Assembly: GCF_040833975.1 (NCBI RefSeq)
Contig: NZ_CP162132.1
Coordinates: 1 to 63,273 of the forward strand
Length of the DNA stretch: 63,273 nucleotides
Direction of reading: 5' to 3'
Source of the DNA: Leptospira sp. WS92.C1
GTDB taxonomy: Bacteria > Spirochaetota > Leptospiria > Leptospirales > Leptospiraceae
Shown: piece after piece, positions 28,321 through 37,288 of the stretch
Layout: each line of letters begins with the position of its first letter
Numbering within the stretch: position 1 is the stretch's first letter
Program-made: the position numbers and the translations under genes
Notes under the pieces: model-generated
The model's database searches: none
Seen by the model: only the letters and a program-made list of their open reading frames with translations
What the model was told of the DNA's origin: nothing

Positions 28321-29160
28321 TTATGATTCATATCGCGTTCTGTGTCTGATTCGTAGTTGAACGGGCGCGTTTGAAACGGAAGAGTAAACAACTCTGTTTT
28401 TACCGGGACGAAAAATTAAAAAACCCCCTCCTGTCCAAAGGACATTGTTTAAAGAATATGTGATCGGCTTTCCTGTATTCGGCCTTCCGCCGATCCAAAC
28501 TTCTCCATCAACCGAACTGATCTTCATGTATTTGTTCAGCTCGGTTGCGTTTGAAAAGGAAAGACTTTGGATTCTTTGTGTTGCAAATCCGTTTCCTTCC
28601 TCGTCTTCGAGGTCTAACGAAAAATCAGGATTTGAATTACTCTCTGCGATGAGTTCAAAGACCGGATAGCCGTCCATCGAGTATTCAGGGGAGAGATATA
28701 TGTCGAAATATCCGCCAGAGGGAAGATATAAAAAGTCAGTGTCTGATTCCTCGTATTCTTCATACAAAACGTCTAGCAATATCAATTCGATATTTGCATC
28801 GGTAACAATTCGTTTTTCAGAACCCTTGTCAAATTTTTCGGGAAGACCGCCCATTGCAACACTCGCGCGTCTTGAATTTTCAACATCGATCAGATAAATT
28901 GGTTTTTTACCAGTGAGGAAGAAGTTTGTTAATTTGCTTCTAAAGAGATTGTATTCGAGATCAGAACTAAAAGTTTTTGAGTAAGGGAGTGTGAGTTTAC
29001 GAGTAGAGATCACGTCATCGGATTGATTTACGGATCCCCACTGGCTGTTTCTTGCGACTAAAGATTCAGGTAGGTCGAATTTTGTTGGAGAGGTTCGCCA
29101 ATACTGATCTAAAGTTTCTGTTAATGTTCTTCCTTTGCTATCCCTAAGGATGAATTTCAT
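28321..29160 (-). CDS. Distal tail protein-like
   Basis: 279 residues, directly downstream of the tape measure region as expected for Dit. The N-terminus KFILRDSKGRTLTETLDQYW and the central SNSNPDFSLDLEDEEGN beta sandwich are compatible. It has no transmembrane segment. It overlaps the small lipoprotein gene by 4 bp. Functional call rests mainly on position. Confidence 0.45.
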   Translation of the reverse strand: MKFILRDSKGRTLTETLDQYWRTSPTKFDLPESLVARNSQWGSVNQSDDVISTRKLTLPYSKTFSSDLEYNLFRSKLTNFFLTGKKPIYLIDVENSRRASVAMGGLPEKFDKGSEKRIVTDANIELILLDVLYEEYEESDTDFLYLPSGGYFDIYLSPEYSMDGYPVFELIAESNSNPDFSLDLEDEEGNGFATQRIQSLSFSNATELNKYMKISSVDGEVWIGGRPNTGKPITYSLNNVLWTGGGFLIFRPGKNRVVYSSVSNAPVQLRIRHRTRYES

Positions 29161-29429
29161 ATTTTAGGTTTTTGTTTCTCCAGCAACCGTTTTTCAATCT
29201 CCGTTCCTTTGAAGTAAGTCTCAAGCATGACGTCTTTTTCACACTCATAAATAATTCCGTTGTCACAACCCGAAGCATTGAGTCCGTAGCTCGTAACTTC
29301 TACGTTCATACAAAATACAAGGGTTTCTTTTCTAAAGATTAACTTTTGAGGGGCGTAAGCGATAGTAGTAGCACAAGCTACCAAAAGAAATAAGTTTAAG
29401 TATGCAATTTTTGAAAGGATTGATTTCAT
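29157..29429 (-). CDS. Phage-encoded small lipoprotein
   Basis: 90 residues beginning MKSILSKIAYLNLFLLVACATT, a signal peptide with lipobox LVAC. ATG 29429 has AGGAGA 6 bp upstream; the open frame extends further but without a ribosome site. The mature part has three Cys and a charged C-terminus. A lipoprotein inside a tail gene cluster suggests a host-envelope role such as superinfection exclusion or lysis (Rz1-like), not a virion part. No family recognised. Confidence 0.65.
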   Translation of the reverse strand: MKSILSKIAYLNLFLLVACATTIAYAPQKLIFRKETLVFCMNVEVTSYGLNASGCDNGIIYECEKDVMLETYFKGTEIEKRLLEKQKPKI

Positions 29430-29473
29430 AAAGATCTCCTTTTTGCATACAGTTTTTATTCTCTTACTTTTTC

Positions 29474-32400
29474 TCAACCTAAAACCCCCGTTTGCTTTAA
29501 TCGGTCGAGTAATCCATCTAACAAATAATCGAGTAACGCCTCTTTGTCGATTTGAGTATAGTATTGAGAATGATCCATCCACTCGATATTGATGTTTGGA
29601 GCTCCATTATCCGATTTTGGAAACAAGCTTTTAGAAATATCCTTTCGTATGTCGTCCCATCCGGTTTCAGGAACTACCACCTCTCGGGGAGTAAGCATCG
29701 CAGGAACAGAATCTTGTCCGGGGATCCCGCCTTCTACAAGTCCTCCGATAGAAAACCCCATCCAGGGAGGGTAGTTCTGAGACTGCGCGGCAGATAACGC
29801 AAATCCACTCGCAGCCATTCCAGCACCCGCGACAATTCCTCCAAGAATCGCACCTTGTGCCATACCGATCGCGGGCATCGTAACCATAGAAACGCCTAAC
29901 GTCGGACCGGCGAGTGCTGCTCCCGCTGCAGTGTATCCTGCGACTGAGGAAGCAAACGTAATCGCGCCTTGTACGGCAGACTGTGCGATTCCAAAAGCGG
30001 CTTGGGCAACTTGCGCTTGTTTGTTTGCTTCGAAGGCAGTTTTACCAGATTGCCATTCGATATATGAGGTTAAGCGCTTTGCATTTTGTTTGTCGAGTTC
30101 CGCTTTTGCGGTCGCGGCAGTTTTTTCCGCTTCTATTTTTTTCTGTTGTTCGGCAATCGCCTTTGCTTTTTCTTCCTCCTCTTTTTTCTTCTTAGCGTCG
30201 GCTGTGTCTTGATCCTTGTTTGCCTTCTCAATATCTGATTGAGTTTTCTTGTCGTAGCGATCTTTTAGATCTTGTTTGTCTTTTTGAAGACGGTCAAAGA
30301 GTTCCGCTTTTCTTTGATTGAAAAGCTCTTCATCTAAACCCTCTTGTTCAAGTGCTGCAATTTGAGCGTTGTATTTTTCTTCGAGTTTGAGTGCGTCTTC
30401 GTTGTAGAGAGCTTCGTTCTCTTCCCGAATTCTTTTTGCTTCAGCGTCTCGCCGTTCTTGTTTTTTTTCTTCGTACGCAAGCTCGGCCTCCTCCATTGCA
30501 TCGAGCTTCTCTTGGAGTTTGGCGAGTTCTGAGTCTTGAGCGGCGAGGAAAGTCTGTAAATTTGCATCGATTACTCGGTCAAAGATTTGTCCGTAATACT
30601 GAACTTGTTGGATCTGATTTTGAGTCTGAACTTGAACAAGCTGAGCCTGGGCTTGTAAAACTTGGGTTATGGGTGCGGAAAGAAACGCAATCGCACCGGC
30701 GGCAGCCTTGCCCCAAGCAGTGACGGATTGCAAAAACCCTTGTGATTTGTTTGTCGCTACATTGATTTGCTGGGATATATCATAAATTTGGGATTCAGTT
30801 TGAGTGAGTGGACCTGTGGTTTGTTCCCAATCACTTCGAAACTTTTGAATTTTGGATGAGATGGTATCGAAAGTTTTTGCATCCTCCAACTGTGCGTGAA
30901 GTTTGATTCCTTCTTTCGGAGTGAGCGCACCCGATCTCACCCTTCGATCGATTTCATCTCTTGCTCCGGAAAGAAGAGTATCGAGTTCTTTTAAATTTTC
31001 GGGTTTGAGTTTTAAGACAACATCCGGAGAGATATTGTACTTTCTCGAAATTTCATTTACGACTCTTTCAAGCTGTTCCTTATTCTGGATTCGATCGAGC
31101 GTAACTGCTTTTCCATCGAGTGTGAGAGGAATTCTTGCGCCTTCTTTTTGAGAAAAATCAGCTAACTGTTTTTTTAAATATTCGAAAGTTTGAGATTCGA
31201 GACTCCCAATGAGTTTTACAGTCGTCGGATTTCCTTTCCAAAATTCATCGATAATTCTTTTTTGTTCGGAGAGATCAGCTTTTAGTTTACCCTTTCCTCC
31301 CCCAGAAAGAGAGTTTGGAGAAGATTTCGGTCCAGTTTGGTCTTTTCCAATTTCTTGAAATGCCTTTCGCCAACGGTCTACTTCTTCATTCGAAATGAAT
31401 TGTTTTCCACTGAGCCAATTTCGTTTGAAAATCTTCTCCGTTTCCTCTGCCGTAAAACCGAGATCACCGATTTTTTTCCTGAGTTTCTCAATCCTTTGTT
31501 CTCCAATAGCGTATCCAAGAGTAGAACTACTCGCGAGTTCGTTTATTACCGCGTCCGCTGCCTGGAGGTCTTCTTGGAATCTTTCTTTTAATCGCCTTTC
31601 TTTTTCTTCAGTATCTTTTTGTTCTCCTTCACTTCTAAATCTTTCAACGATATCGATTGTAAAAATGAGAGCGGTGGCTCCTAACGCAAATGGTCCGAGT
31701 ATTTTTGTCCAATTGGCCGCTCCCGCGACACCCGCGATTTCAAGACCCTTCGATATAGTTATGAGAGCGGTATAAAAGGTGAGTCCTGCGGTTCCGGCAA
31801 TGATTAATGATTTACTGACATTCCCAACGGAAGGACCAAGATGCGAAATTTCACTTTGAGTTTTTTTGATTTGAGAATCGATTCGTTTCCATTCTTCGGA
31901 TCCTTCCGGAACACGAGCTAGACTTTCCCTTAAAAGCGTGAGATCTTTTTCTAGTTCTTTGGCTTTGTCTGCGTTTGTAAAAAGATTTGCAAAGAGGGAA
32001 GCTCCATCACTTCCTAAAGAAATAATAGGAAGAAGGGACTCTTGATAAAGTTTTCCAAGCGCGACTTGGGTTTCATTTGCCGACTTATCAAGTCTTCCGA
32101 GAGCTCCGGCGTATCCTTGTGCTTGTTCGGCAGCTCTTCCTTGAAATGCTTCCGTTTCGAGTAATGTTTCGTTTAAAAGAATCTGTCTTGCAGCCGCACT
32201 TTTTGTCGCGTCGCTTAAGTCATCGAGCTTCATTCCATGCTTTTCAAGCATCTTGGAAATATTTGTTTGTATCCCTGTCGCATCGGAAAGAACCGAGTTA
32301 CCGGCCTTGTATCCTTGCGAAACGACCTCAATAGATTCAGCAAGCGTATAGTTGGATTGTCTAAGGACAGATCCAATATCTGCGTTCGCTCGAATGAGTT

Positions 32401-32794
32401 TTGAAGCTTCAACGACGCTATACCCCATTGCGGAGAAATTTCGCATCGCGGCCGTAATCGCTTCTTTGTTTATGTTTAGTTCTTTGGAAATCGAGCTAAC
32501 GGCAGATACGGCTTCCGGAACTGCTTCTTTTCCAAACTTGTATTGGATGACCGCAAAAAGCCCACTCATTGTGTTCTGAGCTTTTTGGGTTTCATCCATG
32601 AAGTTTTTTACTTCGGATGTTATGACTCGGGTTGTAAACCCGGCCGCCAAAGAAGCAAGTCCCGCTTTTAAAGAGAGTGTTTGTTTGTTAAACTCTTCTC
32701 CTGACTTGCGTGCTTCATCGAGTTTAGTCCGAACGGACTCAAGAGAAGAACGGAGACGATTGAAGGAGTCTCCTCCAATCTGTGCCTTGTTCAT
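29474..32794 (-). CDS. Tail tape measure protein
   Basis: At least 1106 residues. N-terminal TP901-type region (KNFMDETQKAQNTMSGLFAV, FSAMGYSVVEAS), two hydrophobic helices near 340-400, a Lys/Glu-rich coiled coil at about 790-930, a hydrophobic Ala/Gly-rich segment (GITFASSVAGYTAAGAALAG) and a C-terminal VPAMLTPREVVVPE block common to tape measures. It sets tail length. The coding frame is open 75 codons further upstream, to a stop at 33020-33022, but with no ATG, GTG or TTG. The true start may be CTG 33016 or ATT 33019 (see findings). Confidence 0.85.
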   Translation of the reverse strand: MNKAQIGGDSFNRLRSSLESVRTKLDEARKSGEEFNKQTLSLKAGLASLAAGFTTRVITSEVKNFMDETQKAQNTMSGLFAVIQYKFGKEAVPEAVSAVSSISKELNINKEAITAAMRNFSAMGYSVVEASKLIRANADIGSVLRQSNYTLAESIEVVSQGYKAGNSVLSDATGIQTNISKMLEKHGMKLDDLSDATKSAAARQILLNETLLETEAFQGRAAEQAQGYAGALGRLDKSANETQVALGKLYQESLLPIISLGSDGASLFANLFTNADKAKELEKDLTLLRESLARVPEGSEEWKRIDSQIKKTQSEISHLGPSVGNVSKSLIIAGTAGLTFYTALITISKGLEIAGVAGAANWTKILGPFALGATALIFTIDIVERFRSEGEQKDTEEKERRLKERFQEDLQAADAVINELASSSTLGYAIGEQRIEKLRKKIGDLGFTAEETEKIFKRNWLSGKQFISNEEVDRWRKAFQEIGKDQTGPKSSPNSLSGGGKGKLKADLSEQKRIIDEFWKGNPTTVKLIGSLESQTFEYLKKQLADFSQKEGARIPLTLDGKAVTLDRIQNKEQLERVVNEISRKYNISPDVVLKLKPENLKELDTLLSGARDEIDRRVRSGALTPKEGIKLHAQLEDAKTFDTISSKIQKFRSDWEQTTGPLTQTESQIYDISQQINVATNKSQGFLQSVTAWGKAAAGAIAFLSAPITQVLQAQAQLVQVQTQNQIQQVQYYGQIFDRVIDANLQTFLAAQDSELAKLQEKLDAMEEAELAYEEKKQERRDAEAKRIREENEALYNEDALKLEEKYNAQIAALEQEGLDEELFNQRKAELFDRLQKDKQDLKDRYDKKTQSDIEKANKDQDTADAKKKKEEEEKAKAIAEQQKKIEAEKTAATAKAELDKQNAKRLTSYIEWQSGKTAFEANKQAQVAQAAFGIAQSAVQGAITFASSVAGYTAAGAALAGPTLGVSMVTMPAIGMAQGAILGGIVAGAGMAASGFALSAAQSQNYPPWMGFSIGGLVEGGIPGQDSVPAMLTPREVVVPETGWDDIRKDISKSLFPKSDNGAPNINIEWMDHSQYYTQIDKEALLDYLLDGLLDRLKQTGVLG

Positions 32795-33019
32795 TCCGTC
32801 TTGAAATTTCTTTAACCTGGTTTCAAGACCTTGGATTGTATTTAGGGAAGTTTGATATGCTTTCGGATCGATCGCAATTGCGTTGTTTGCCGCCTGGCCG
32901 ACTCCAGCAATCGCCTTCGCAAACGATCTTCCATCGGCAACTGCGGACTCAAACGTCTTTTGAAGTGGCCTTTTGTCACCGACAAGAGCAATACTGACTG
33001 TGGCTGCGTTGCCCAGAAT

Positions 33020-33382
33020 TTACTCTTCGCGTATTACGATTCCGTTTTTCCTTTCCATGTGTTCTTCCTTTAATTTTTTCCAAAAATCAGCCGATTCAGC
33101 TTTTGCTTTCCAAAACGCTTCTTCGAGTTCTTCCTCCGTCATCTTCCGACTCGACCTTGTAATCTTTAGAGAATTCATATCCCGATCTATATCCTTGATC
33201 CGATCTGAAATGAGTTCTGCAAGTCCCGGATTAATGTGCATCGCTACGATGAGTCGTTTTCTGTGTTCTTCTAACTCAAGATAGTTAAGAGCCAAAAGCC
33301 TCGAATTCAGTCCGTGATAGTTGAGTCTTTTTACAGTATCTTCCGGGACTCCGGAACGAATCAGTTTCATCTGAGCGAGCAA
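33020..33382 (-). CDS. Tail assembly chaperone T-extension, made by -1 frameshift
   Basis: The frame continues upstream of its first apparent start (TTG 33382) to the A-AAA-AAG slip site, so it is probably read only as the C-terminal extension of the chaperone at 33400-33924 (gpG-gpGT type). Content is helical and acidic (MTEEELEEAFWKAKAESADFWKKLKEEHMERKN), the sort of sequence that recruits tape measure. Its TAA stop is in the same frame as the tape measure, which begins directly after it. Confidence 0.75.
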   Translation of the reverse strand: MLAQMKLIRSGVPEDTVKRLNYHGLNSRLLALNYLELEEHRKRLIVAMHINPGLAELISDRIKDIDRDMNSLKITRSSRKMTEEELEEAFWKAKAESADFWKKLKEEHMERKNGIVIREE

Positions 33383-33399
33383 AAGCTCCGAGTCCGGGT

Positions 33400-33924
33400 C
33401 TACTTTTTTTGAGTGTTCGCTCCGGGGTTGCGTTTGGTTGCAAGTTCTACTTCATTTAGAAACTTGAATATGTTTGAAAAATCCGGGTAAAAGAAAGGGA
33501 TCCGGTTTAAAACTTCGATGTAATTCTCGGATTCGAAAACGATCGCGTTAAATTTTTCACGAATGAAAGTTAGGATTTTGTCTCCGAATTTACGCGCCTC
33601 TTTTTGTTTTTTAATAAACTGAGTGCATTCTTCGGATGAAACATGCTGAGTAAGATCCTTACAAAATTCGAGGAATTCAACCGCGTCCTCTAAGGCTACA
33701 AGTTTGTAAATTTCGTAGAGTTCTGAAATCGCCCGGTTCGTTTCATTGAAAGAATTAGAGTGTTGGTCAATTGCTGCCTCTAACTTGTCTTGAATCTTAG
33801 ACAATCGTTCATGAAGTCCAATTGTTGAAACGTTTACAGGAAGTGTGACTTCTCCACCACCCGGAATTTGGATGGTGGTTTCGTGATACAGCGTAGGACT
33901 TTCGGAATTTGTATTAGATGACAT
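33400..33924 (-). CDS. Tail assembly chaperone G
   Basis: 174 residues, helical, with EFCKDLTQHVSSEECTQFIKKQ in the middle. It occupies the conserved slot between tail tube and tape measure. Its last codons CAA-AAA-AAG-TAG contain a slippery heptamer just before the stop, so a fraction of ribosomes would produce a longer G-T fusion. It overlaps the tail tube gene by 11 bp. Confidence 0.7.
   Translation of the reverse strand: MSSNTNSESPTLYHETTIQIPGGGEVTLPVNVSTIGLHERLSKIQDKLEAAIDQHSNSFNETNRAISELYEIYKLVALEDAVEFLEFCKDLTQHVSSEECTQFIKKQKEARKFGDKILTFIREKFNAIVFESENYIEVLNRIPFFYPDFSNIFKFLNEVELATKRNPGANTQKK
33403..33409 (-). promoter_or_regulatory. Programmed -1 ribosomal frameshift site, A-AAA-AAG
   Basis: On the minus strand the zero-frame reads A-AAA-AAG then TAG. 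After a one-base backward slip the next codon is GTA and reading goes on to 33020. A-AAA-AAG is the most efficient bacterial -1 heptamer, at the site where lambda-like phages have one. Confidence 0.8.
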
Positions 33925-34732
33925 TCAAATCTCCTAAGTAGTAAGCGACTGGGAGTCCTCTAAACGTTGTATTTGGATCAACAAGCGATTCGAATTTCAA
34001 CTCCACTGACAACGGAGTTTTTCCATCAAATTCCCATTTTGGTTCCGGGTAGAGCATCGTATTCGGAAGGATGAGAAGGTCCATCGGATCGAGAGAACGG
34101 GTGCGAGGTGCAATGAGTCCTGTAAGGTGGAGCTCTTGCCCGTTACCCGCCTCAATACTGTCCCACATTTTAACGGTTCTTGCAGCACCCTTGATGTTTC
34201 CGGTAAGAGAATCATAGTTTATCAAATATCCTCTGATAACTTTTTGGATTACCTCTTGTACGGGTTCGATGATCTCGATGCTTGTCGTCACCATATAACT
34301 GTTGAGAGTTTTTTTAAAAGCTTGTGCGCCCATCTGCATGGCAACGTGTTCTGCGTATCCAAGAGACTCCTGCATCGTTGCCTTGAGACTCATTCCTAAG
34401 TCCCACATGTCGGCGATTTTGAAAGTTGCAGCGGAAGCGGCCACGGCCCCGATTGGTTCTCTCAGTTCAAGTGCGGTAGCACTCGTAATGGTTTTGATTT
34501 TTCGAAGACCCGCAAGAGTTCCGATTTTTAAATACTGACCTACTTCCAGTCTTGTGAAGTCAGTCCCCGAACCAGTGACAAGAGTGTCGTTTGCAGAAAT
34601 CGAAATCGTTCCTGGTTGTGTTGGAGTTTTAGAAAGTGGTTTTCCGAAATCGGTTGCGATCGGACTGATTGAACCCGTGGGTCTTCCGATTACAGCCGAA
34701 CCTTCGGGTTTGATTAAATCTTCAAGAGCCAT
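33914..34732 (-). CDS. Major tail tube-like protein
   Basis: 272 residues. The N-terminal half has a KOW/Ig-like insert (GTISISANDTLVTGSGTDFTRLEVGQYLKIG) and the rest is beta-rich with TTSIEIIEPVQEVIQKVIRG. It sits between tail-completion genes and the chaperones, the tube position in siphophages. Beginning MALEDLIKPEGSAVIG. Tube identity is by position and fold type. Confidence 0.6.
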   Translation of the reverse strand: MALEDLIKPEGSAVIGRPTGSISPIATDFGKPLSKTPTQPGTISISANDTLVTGSGTDFTRLEVGQYLKIGTLAGLRKIKTITSATALELREPIGAVAASAATFKIADMWDLGMSLKATMQESLGYAEHVAMQMGAQAFKKTLNSYMVTTSIEIIEPVQEVIQKVIRGYLINYDSLTGNIKGAARTVKMWDSIEAGNGQELHLTGLIAPRTRSLDPMDLLILPNTMLYPEPKWEFDGKTPLSVELKFESLVDPNTTFRGLPVAYYLGDLNVI

Positions 34733-34740
34733 GTTTTAAC

Positions 34741-34917
34741 TCACTCGGGAGAGTTTTGTTTCACGTTTGGTTTTGATTTTTCCTGAGTACTTTGTTTAGG
34801 CTCATAGAGTTTAAAGAGTGGATCTTTTAAAAATGTCTCTACTTCCGATTTGGGAACTCGAACCGTGACGTCCCCGTTACGAGTGCTTCTAAGAAGTATT
34901 ACTTGTTCTTCATTCAT
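34741..34917 (-). CDS. Small protein of the tail module, 58 aa
   Basis: Frame from ATG 34917 to TGA at 34741, with AAGGAGGA upstream, one of the best ribosome sites in the window. Starts MNEEQVILLRSTRNGDVTV and ends Lys/Gln-rich. It contains VRVPKSEVETFLKDPLFKLY, resembling short head-tail proteins that carry a single beta hairpin. Function unknown. Confidence 0.7.
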   Translation of the reverse strand: MNEEQVILLRSTRNGDVTVRVPKSEVETFLKDPLFKLYEPKQSTQEKSKPNVKQNSPE

Positions 34918-34926
34918 GAATCCTCC

Positions 34927-35355
34927 TTAGGATATGATAAAGCTCGCGTTGTATCGATACTCACCGTTCAAAATTTGACCGAGTAGTCGAACTTCTCTTC
35001 CTTGAATAGCTCTCAAGGTGATTGGAGGAAGGTCCGCAGATGTTTTTCCTTGCGGAAGATTTTGCGGAGTTGGTAAATCTACGTTATATCGTTCGTTTAG
35101 TTTTTCATAGAGGTCAAAGGCCATGTCTTTCGACCTCGGAAGCGTTTTTCCGATCGTTAAAATATCGATCTGCGTCTTTCCGAATGGATCGGGGTTAGTA
35201 AATGTATTATGAATGACTAAAATCTTCTCTACTTGATCTTTCGGAGTCTCTACGAAGGGTTGAAGCAAGTTTGTGTAAGAAGCAAATTCAGGTTGGAGTT
35301 TCATCCAATCCACTAAGTATTCTACTAAAAATCTGTGAGTCGTTACATCACTCAT
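34927..35355 (-). CDS. Tail terminator/completion-like protein
   Basis: 142 residues: HRFLVEYLVDWMKLQPEFASY helices, a beta core (KILVIHNTFTNPDPFGKTQIDILTIG), and a C-terminal ALQGREVRLLGQ strand with GEYRYNASFIIS end. The fold order matches tail terminator proteins (gpU-like minor capsid family, DUF-type), which close the tail. Overlaps the next gene by 4 bp. Confidence 0.55.
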   Translation of the reverse strand: MSDVTTHRFLVEYLVDWMKLQPEFASYTNLLQPFVETPKDQVEKILVIHNTFTNPDPFGKTQIDILTIGKTLPRSKDMAFDLYEKLNERYNVDLPTPQNLPQGKTSADLPPITLRAIQGREVRLLGQILNGEYRYNASFIIS

Positions 35356-35858
35356 GGAAACGACTCCTTCATGAGATCGTTAAAGTGATCGGATACTTCT
35401 TCGAGAATATCGTCTGCGTTTACTGGCTCTTGGAGTTTTTCAATCCATCCCGGACCCGTGCCGGGTTGTTTTCCTCCAATTGGAACGGTCATTCCATTGA
35501 CTTTTCTTTTTCCGGCTTGTTGAACTTCCGAATACGGAGCTTCATAGATCGTTCTTGCTTCTAAGTCCCCTATGTCCGAAATTATCGGAGGCAGTTTAAA
35601 CTGATTTTTGCCATTGGAAGGGGAAATCTCCTCCACATCTTTAATGAGTTTGTTTCCTACATAGATCGAATACGCACCCTGCATGTATCCGGTTTGTCTT
35701 TGTGGTTGGATTCCCGTACTGGCACTGGAAACTTTCACTGGGATCCCGAGAGATACTATCTCAAACGCTTTTTTTGCGATCTGGATTATTTTCTCCGGAA
35801 ACGACCTTCCCATTCTTTCTTTGTATTCGCTATCGTCTACCCTCCAGTCCTTACTCAC
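35352..35858 (-). CDS. Head-tail joining protein (gp10-like)
   Basis: 168 residues. SKDWRVDDSEYKERMGRSFPEKIIQIAKKAFE and the C-terminal helical DILEEVSDHFNDLMKESFP fit neck/completion proteins of the HK97 gp10 type. Gln/Gly-rich middle. Position between connector and tail terminator supports this. Confidence 0.5.
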   Translation of the reverse strand: MSKDWRVDDSEYKERMGRSFPEKIIQIAKKAFEIVSLGIPVKVSSASTGIQPQRQTGYMQGAYSIYVGNKLIKDVEEISPSNGKNQFKLPPIISDIGDLEARTIYEAPYSEVQQAGKRKVNGMTVPIGGKQPGTGPGWIEKLQEPVNADDILEEVSDHFNDLMKESFP

Positions 35859-36181
35859 TACGCCTCAATCTCGATATGATGGACGTTTTGGTTTGCATCG
35901 GGTGCGGGATAGTAATAGAGAATTGTTAAGTGTCTTCCTCGAATCGCAAATTCTTCCGGAGTAAGCCCTTGCGGCCACTTGATTAGATCAGTCGCTCGCA
36001 CGTCTTGATCTGCGAGAATATCTGCACGGAGAGTTGTATATACGGCTCCTGTTTCCGTATTTCTGATTCTTGTTTTTGGCTGCCAACTTTCGGCAAAAAT
36101 AATGATCTCTTCGGATTCTTCTAATACAAGAGAATTGTCCGAAACATTGTATGTGGGTCTGAGAATTTCGAAAGGTATCAC
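35858..36181 (-). CDS. Head-tail connector protein
   Basis: 107 residues, beta-rich, starting MIPFEILRPTYNV. TEEFAIRGRHLTILYYYP is a stopper-like strand set. It shares one base with the upstream neck gene and directly follows the minor head protein. Stopper/adaptor role is inferred from gene order. Confidence 0.45.
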   Translation of the reverse strand: MIPFEILRPTYNVSDNSLVLEESEEIIIFAESWQPKTRIRNTETGAVYTTLRADILADQDVRATDLIKWPQGLTPEEFAIRGRHLTILYYYPAPDANQNVHHIEIEA

Positions 36182-37288
36182 TTATGCAGCACTCCTTTCG
36201 GGAATCGTTTTACCTTGTTTTTTAAACCAAGAACGAGCGAACTTTTCATTCGATCTTGATGCAATGAGAGCAAATAGTTTCCGATTGGAAAGAACGAGTG
36301 GAAACAATCTGTGAGAACACCTTGGATGATATCCCGGTTTTTCTTCTTCGGTAAGCAGTTTAAAAACACCTGCCTTCGCAAGCAATGGATCAGTCGTATA
36401 TATTTCTTCTTCGTGCGGTTTACAAACTTGGGCTGTAGTGTTGTGTCCCGGAACTTTGAAGAGTAAGATCCCTGCCCTTTGTCCTTCCTCGATGGAAGCG
36501 GTTACTTGACTGTCTGTGATTCTTGATCTTGCGACAAGTTCTGCATAACTTTCGACTTTGAAGTGAATCGGATCTCCGTTCTTGTCAAGAATCTGGATGT
36601 ATTTCTTTTCAAGTAGTTTGGAATTGATTCGTTCTAACTGTTCAAACTTCTTTTTCCCGAGCTTCTCTAAAAAGAAATCTCTTGTGTCTTTGTCTTTTGC
36701 AGAAAAAATCCGAGTGGTTTTACTCGGGTGCGAATCTGCTTTGTAAAAAAGTTCAATTACGTTTTTACGAACTTCCATTGGAGTTCCTTTTTTCAAAAGG
36801 CCTTTGGCAACGGCCTCGGATAGGTCGGATTCTGACAATACTCCTTGTTTTGAAAGTTTATAGTAAGTCCTGAACATTTCTTTGGATTGGCTGATTGCGA
36901 TTCGAAAGTCTTTGGCAGCGTCGCGGATCAAAACAGAAAGAGCCTTTGTATCAATGGAACCACCCGTGAGATTGATCCCTGATTCAATTAAGAAACTCTC
37001 GGTAACATTGATTCCGTATCTGTAGGTTTGGGATAGGGTGGATCCGATTCCTGCATAAAAGGTGTTTAAAGTCTCTTCATAGAGCGAGAGAATGTTTTTG
37101 TATCGTCTTTCAATGTAGGAAAGATACTCAGTTTGTTCCGGTACGATTGCTGAAAAGTGAGAGGTCGTTCTTTTAACATATTCCTGAATCGCAGTATCCA
37201 ATTTCTTTTGAGCGTCATAGAGAAGCTCTTTTAGAATTTCAACCTGACGCTCACTCATTTCCCTTAAAAGGTCATCGTGCCGATTCAT
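36182..37288 (-). CDS. Minor head protein (SPP1 gp7 / Mu gpF family)
   Basis: 368 residues. The hallmark C-terminal region is present: SRITDSQVTASIEEGQRAG, then FKVPGHNTTAQVCKPHEEEIY and GYHPRCSHRLFPLV with Cys/His pairs as in the gp7/F domain. The N-terminal half is helical. The family is packaged with DNA and helps head morphogenesis and ejection. Overlaps the upstream gene by 4 bp. Confidence 0.8.
   Translation of the reverse strand: MNRHDDLLREMSERQVEILKELLYDAQKKLDTAIQEYVKRTTSHFSAIVPEQTEYLSYIERRYKNILSLYEETLNTFYAGIGSTLSQTYRYGINVTESFLIESGINLTGGSIDTKALSVLIRDAAKDFRIAISQSKEMFRTYYKLSKQGVLSESDLSEAVAKGLLKKGTPMEVRKNVIELFYKADSHPSKTTRIFSAKDKDTRDFFLEKLGKKKFEQLERINSKLLEKKYIQILDKNGDPIHFKVESYAELVARSRITDSQVTASIEEGQRAGILLFKVPGHNTTAQVCKPHEEEIYTTDPLLAKAGVFKLLTEEEKPGYHPRCSHRLFPLVLSNRKLFALIASRSNEKFARSWFKKQGKTIPERSAA

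Noticed and set aside
29430..29582. Longer form of the tail-module lipoprotein
   Set aside because: The extension antisense-overlaps nothing but runs into the tape measure end, and the ATG at 29429 has a strong ribosome site and signal peptide.
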